Shown here piece by piece: positions 5,533 through 8,323 of a DNA stretch of 8,323 nt (position 1 is the stretch's first letter; every line of letters begins with the position of its first letter). Under the pieces are notes generated by a model. It saw nothing but the letters and a program-made list of their open reading frames with translations. It was not told the DNA's origin and ran no database searches. The DNA is from a bacterium (GTDB taxonomy: Bacteria; Latescibacterota; UBA2968): positions 1 through 8,323 of the forward strand of contig JAPUJS010000595.1 of assembly GCA_027296045.1 (NCBI GenBank), read 5' to 3'. Both the position numbers and the translations under genes were made by a program.

Positions 5533-7659
5533 ATGATTGAACATGTTGAATTAGACTTTGAAGGACGACTCCTGAAGATCGAAACGGGAAGGGTGGCAAA
5601 GCAAGCACACGGCGCTGTCTGGATGCAATATGGGGAAACGGTTGTGCTGGTGGCTTGTGTTGCAGATTCAAGAGTATCTAATTTTGATTTTTTCCCCCTA
5701 CAGGTTGATTATCGAGAGAAATTCTATGCCGCAGGTCGGATCCCGGGCAATTTCTTCAAACGGGAGGGTGCCCCTTCTACGGCCGAGAAATTGAATGCAA
5801 GGCTCATCGACCACCCGATTCGTCCGCTGTTCCCCAAGGCGTTTCATTATGAAACGCAAGTATATGTGACGGTCCTGTCGTATGACGGCCAAAACGATCC
5901 GTCCGTGCTTGCCGTGACAGGCGCGTCTGCTGCTTTGGGGATCTCGGATATTCCCTTTGATGGTCCCATCGCTGCGGTGAGCATTGGGCGGATTGACGGG
6001 GAATTCCGGTTGAACCCCACAGCGGATGACCTCGATGAGAGCGACTTGAATATTGTTGTGACCGGAACGCGAGATTCCTTGCTCTCTGTTGAAGGCGAGT
6101 TTCATGAAGTAGCGGACAACGATGTGGTAGAAGCATTGAAAGTGGCTCATGAAGGCATTATTCGGTTGATCGAGGCACAAGACGATTTGATCGCTCGTGC
6201 TGGAAAACCGAAGCGGGAAGTGATCGAAAAAGAAATCGACGAAAACCTGGTGGCTGCGGTCACAGAGCTGGCACAGGAGCGAATCCAGGAAGCGAATCGG
6301 ACTATCGGTAAAGAAGACCGGACCAATGCCTTGAAAGTCATTGGCGACGATGTCCAGGAGAAACTGGCCGAGGAGTTTCCCGAATCGGAAGGCACCATCG
6401 CCGATCTGGTTTATAACCTGGTCAAAACCGACATGCGCCAGATGATTTTGGAAGAAAATTTGCGCATCGACGGCCGTTCTTTAGATGAAGTACGCCAGAT
6501 CGATATTGAACTGGGCGTCTTGCCTCGCGCGCATGGGTCGGGGCTGTTTACACGTGGGCAGACGCAGGCTCTGACCACTGCCACCCTGGGCAGCAAGATG
6601 GATACCCGGATGGTGGATGATTTGGAAGGAAAGTCGTTTAAAAGCTTTATGCTCGATTACAACTTTCCCAATTATAGTGTGGGAGAAACCGGACGGATTG
6701 CAGCCCCTGGCAGACGAGAGATCGGACACGGCTCTTTGGCCGAAAAGGCGCTGGAGCCTGTGATTCCTTCAGAAGAACATTTTCCCTATACGATTCGGTT
6801 GGTTTCCGAAATTTTGGAGTCAAACAGTTCCAGTTCGATGGCGACTGTATGCGGCGGTTCTCTGGCCATGATGGATGCCGGCATTCCCATCAAAACCCAC
6901 GTTGCCGGTGCCGGAGTTGGACTGGTAGTGGAAGGCGATCAGTGGGTGGTTTTGACCGATATCTTGGGCGAAGAAGACCACCTGGGCGATATGGACCTGA
7001 AGATTGCAGGGACCGCCGATGGGCTCACGGCCATTCAAATGGACATCAAAATTGGCGGCATTAGCTTTGATATTCTACAGGCCGCTTTTGACCGCGCCCG
7101 TGCTGCTTTGAACCATATTCTGGGATTGATGAACGAAGCTATTTCCAAACCCCGGGAAAATCTGTCGCAATATGCCCCAAGAATCTTGTCGATTAAGATT
7201 GAGCCCTCCAAAATTGGTGCCGTCATCGGTCCGGGTGGTAAGACCATTCGCAGCATCGAAGAAACCGGTGCCACCGTATCGGTTGAAGATGACGGTATGG
7301 TGACGGTTACCTCTGTTGACGCGGCGGCCGGAGAAGAGGCGATGGGCAGGATCCGAGCCCTGGTCGAAGATCCTGAAGTTGGGAAAATGTATGAAGGTAC
7401 TGTGCGAAGGATTACGGATTTTGGTGCCTTTATCGAGATTTTGCCCGGCAAAGATGGTCTGTGTCATATTTCCGAACTGGAGCACTTTCGGGTGCGTAAG
7501 GTAGAAGATGTGCTTCAAGAGGGAGAAAAGACACAGGTGAAGGTGATTGGAATTGACGATCAGGGGAAGATTCGACTTTCTCGTAAAGCCCTTCTTGAAG
7601 CCCCCGAAGGGGGCTCTAAGGAGGATGGACAGCGGCGGACTCAAACGCCAAGACGATAG
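5533..7659 (+). CDS. pnp: Polyribonucleotide nucleotidyltransferase (PNPase)
   Basis: A trimeric 3'-5' exoribonuclease that uses phosphate to degrade RNA to nucleoside diphosphates and can run in reverse to add tails. The 708-residue product has all five domains. RNase PH-like domain 1 (about 10-140) includes GRIPGNFFKREG at 68-79 and an SRLIDRPIRPLFP-like segment. An all-helical linker domain covers about 150-235. RNase PH-like domain 2 (about 310-545) carries PGRREIGHG at 392-400, SSSMATVCGGSLA, and the active site GEEDHLGDMDLK, where Asp482, Asp488 and Lys490 match E. coli Asp486, Asp492 and Lys494. The KH domain (about 553-612) has the IGPGGKTI loop, and the S1 domain runs from about 617 to 690. 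A short basic tail ends in QTPRR. GAGGAG six bases before ATG fixes the start. A strong terminator follows 15 bases after the TAG stop. Length and motifs are ordinary, and catalysis is expected to be intact. Confidence 0.99.
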   Translation: MIEHVELDFEGRLLKIETGRVAKQAHGAVWMQYGETVVLVACVADSRVSNFDFFPLQVDYREKFYAAGRIPGNFFKREGAPSTAEKLNARLIDHPIRPLFPKAFHYETQVYVTVLSYDGQNDPSVLAVTGASAALGISDIPFDGPIAAVSIGRIDGEFRLNPTADDLDESDLNIVVTGTRDSLLSVEGEFHEVADNDVVEALKVAHEGIIRLIEAQDDLIARAGKPKREVIEKEIDENLVAAVTELAQERIQEANRTIGKEDRTNALKVIGDDVQEKLAEEFPESEGTIADLVYNLVKTDMRQMILEENLRIDGRSLDEVRQIDIELGVLPRAHGSGLFTRGQTQALTTATLGSKMDTRMVDDLEGKSFKSFMLDYNFPNYSVGETGRIAAPGRREIGHGSLAEKALEPVIPSEEHFPYTIRLVSEILESNSSSSMATVCGGSLAMMDAGIPIKTHVAGAGVGLVVEGDQWVVLTDILGEEDHLGDMDLKIAGTADGLTAIQMDIKIGGISFDILQAAFDRARAALNHILGLMNEAISKPRENLSQYAPRILSIKIEPSKIGAVIGPGGKTIRSIEETGATVSVEDDGMVTVTSVDAAAGEEAMGRIRALVEDPEVGKMYEGTVRRITDFGAFIEILPGKDGLCHISELEHFRVRKVEDVLQEGEKTQVKVIGIDDQGKIRLSRKALLEAPEGGSKEDGQRRTQTPRR
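7599..7615 (+). repeat. Perfect GC-rich inverted repeat inside the 3' end of pnp
   Basis: AGCCCCC (7599-7605) and GGGGGCT (7609-7615) form a perfect seven-pair stem with a GAA loop. It lies in the codons for EAPEGGS, between the S1 domain and the stop. No T-run follows, so it is not a terminator. It may stabilise the mRNA end or be a by-product of the codons; I see no proof of function. Confidence 0.5.
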
Positions 7660-7674
7660 CTGGTTTTTAACCGG

Positions 7675-7720
7675 GCGAAAAAGACGATCGGTGAAATTCC
7701 CGGTCGTCTTTTTCGCTTTT
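7675..7720 (+). terminator. Rho-independent terminator at the end of the pnp operon
   Basis: Bases 7675-7687 (GCGAAAAAGACGA) are the exact reverse complement of 7704-7716. The stem extends inward by four more pairs (7688-7691 with 7700-7703, one of them G-U), giving 17 pairs and an eight-base loop at 7692-7699. TTTT follows at 7717-7720. The stem itself has A5 on one arm and T5 on the other, so it could also act on the opposite strand, although no convergent gene is seen. CCGGG at 7671-7675 could pair with CCCGG at 7699-7703 as a weaker competitor. It lies just after pnp and marks the end of the operon. Confidence 0.88.
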
Positions 7721-7742
7721 GGGGCCAAAACGCAATATGGGC

Positions 7743-7760
7743 AGGAGGCCTGATCTGGTG
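7743..7760 (+). promoter_or_regulatory. Ribosome binding site and GTG start of the M16 peptidase gene
   Basis: AGGAGG at 7743-7748 lies nine bases before GTG at 7758-7760. The next in-frame start, TTG at 7761, is twelve bases away and less well placed. Only 37 bases separate the terminator's T-run from the GTG, and I see no convincing promoter there, so the gene is either read through from pnp or has a promoter overlapping the terminator. Confidence 0.7.
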
Positions 7761-8323
7761 TTGAGTGGAAATTTTCAGAAGACACAGTTGGAGAATGGGT
7801 TGCGCATTGTGACCGAGCAAGTGCCTTATGTACGTTCCATCTCTCTTGGCGTTTGGATCGAGGTGGGATCCAGGGATGAACAAAAAGAAGAACAGGGAAT
7901 CTCCCACTTTCTGGAACATATGTTGTTCAAGGGCACGGTCCACCGAAATGGGTTTGAAATTGTCCACAGTTTGGAATCACTGGGCGGCGGCCTGGATGGG
8001 TTTACCTCCAGAGATTTGACGTGCTATTATGCACGCTGCCTGGATGAACATGCCCCGGTTGCCATCGAAGTGCTTGGAGATATGTTGCAATATTCTCGAT
8101 TGGATCCAGATGAGATTGAAAAAGAAAAACGGGTGGTTCTGGAAGAAATTCAAAGTGTCGAAGATACCCCCGACGATTGGATCCACGATCTGTTTGCCAA
8201 ATCGGTGTGGGGAACGCACCCGATTGCCGAACCCATTCAGGGCACACCCCAGTATGTGGTGGAATTTACACGGGAGAGGTTGTGTCGCTATCTGGAAATG
8301 CACTATGTTCCAGAGCGCATCGT
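7758..8323 (+). CDS. M16 family zinc metallopeptidase, N-terminal part (3' end outside the window)
   Basis: The reading frame stays open to the window end: 188 codons plus two bases. It encodes the catalytic half of an M16 (pitrilysin / mitochondrial processing peptidase-like) protease. The start NFQKTQLENGLRIVTEQVP and the strand SLGVWIEVGSRDE are typical. The inverted zinc motif HFLEH at 50-54 supplies His50 and His54 as ligands and Glu53 as catalytic base. Glu130 in VVLEEI is the expected third zinc ligand, followed by the common EDTPDDWIHD segment. GGGLDGFTSRD replaces the more usual GGxxNAFT. Full-length relatives have about 410-430 residues, so roughly 55% is missing. No signal peptide is seen, which suggests a cytoplasmic enzyme like B. 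subtilis MlpA (YmxG), encoded at the same place after pnp. It is separated from the operon by a strong terminator. The natural substrate is unknown. Confidence 0.95.
   Translation, partial: MLSGNFQKTQLENGLRIVTEQVPYVRSISLGVWIEVGSRDEQKEEQGISHFLEHMLFKGTVHRNGFEIVHSLESLGGGLDGFTSRDLTCYYARCLDEHAPVAIEVLGDMLQYSRLDPDEIEKEKRVVLEEIQSVEDTPDDWIHDLFAKSVWGTHPIAEPIQGTPQYVVEFTRERLCRYLEMHYVPERI

Noticed and set aside
7625..7753. Possible small gene starting at ATG 7625 after AAGGAGG, 42 codons, ending before the M16 gene
   Set aside because: The Shine-Dalgarno sequence abuts the ATG with no spacing, the frame runs straight through the terminator stem, and the peptide looks like no known protein.
7075..7785. 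A 236-codon open frame on the - strand opposite the pnp 3' end
   Set aside because: It covers the KH and S1 coding region of pnp and the terminator; no recognisable protein features.

Overview
The window is a stretch of the conserved bacterial transcription/translation/RNA-decay operon, read entirely from the + strand. The order is nusA (3' end) - infB - ylxP (DUF503) - rbfA - truB - ribF - rpsO - pnp - intrinsic terminator - M16 zinc protease (5' end). It is the B. subtilis order (nusA-infB-ylxP-rbfA-truB-ribC-rpsO-pnpA-mlpA) without ylxR and ylxQ before infB and without ylxY after pnp. The long basic IF-2 linker and moderate GC content (by eye near 50%) would also suit a Gram-negative or uncultured candidate-phylum bacterium. 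I cannot place it below Bacteria.

Layout. Positions 1-191 are the acidic tail of what is inferred to be NusA, built on a 24-bp tandem repeat. infB (203-2662) starts at TTG. ylxP and rbfA follow, each joined to the gene before by a one-base TAATG overlap. truB has no ATG, GTG or TTG at the expected place; the best-fitting start is CTG at 3295. ribF follows after 10 bases. rpsO starts at TTG only 6 bases past ribF, and its Shine-Dalgarno sequence sits in the loop of a predicted hairpin. A 113-base gap with several possible hairpins leads to pnp. A strong 17-bp terminator follows pnp, and a new gene for an M16 peptidase begins 37 bases later and runs off the window.

How the genes work together. 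NusA tunes RNA polymerase pausing and termination. IF-2 joins initiator tRNA and the ribosomal subunits. RbfA matures the 30S subunit, S15 nucleates the 30S platform, and TruB makes pseudouridine 55 in tRNA. RibF makes FMN and FAD, and PNPase degrades RNA. The M16 protease is a frequent neighbour of pnp without an obvious link to RNA.

No mobile element, CRISPR array, tRNA, rRNA or defence system was found. No new protein system is visible. The items worth a second look are cis-acting: the repeat in the NusA tail, the truB start, the RNA fold over the rpsO start, and the structured pnp leader.
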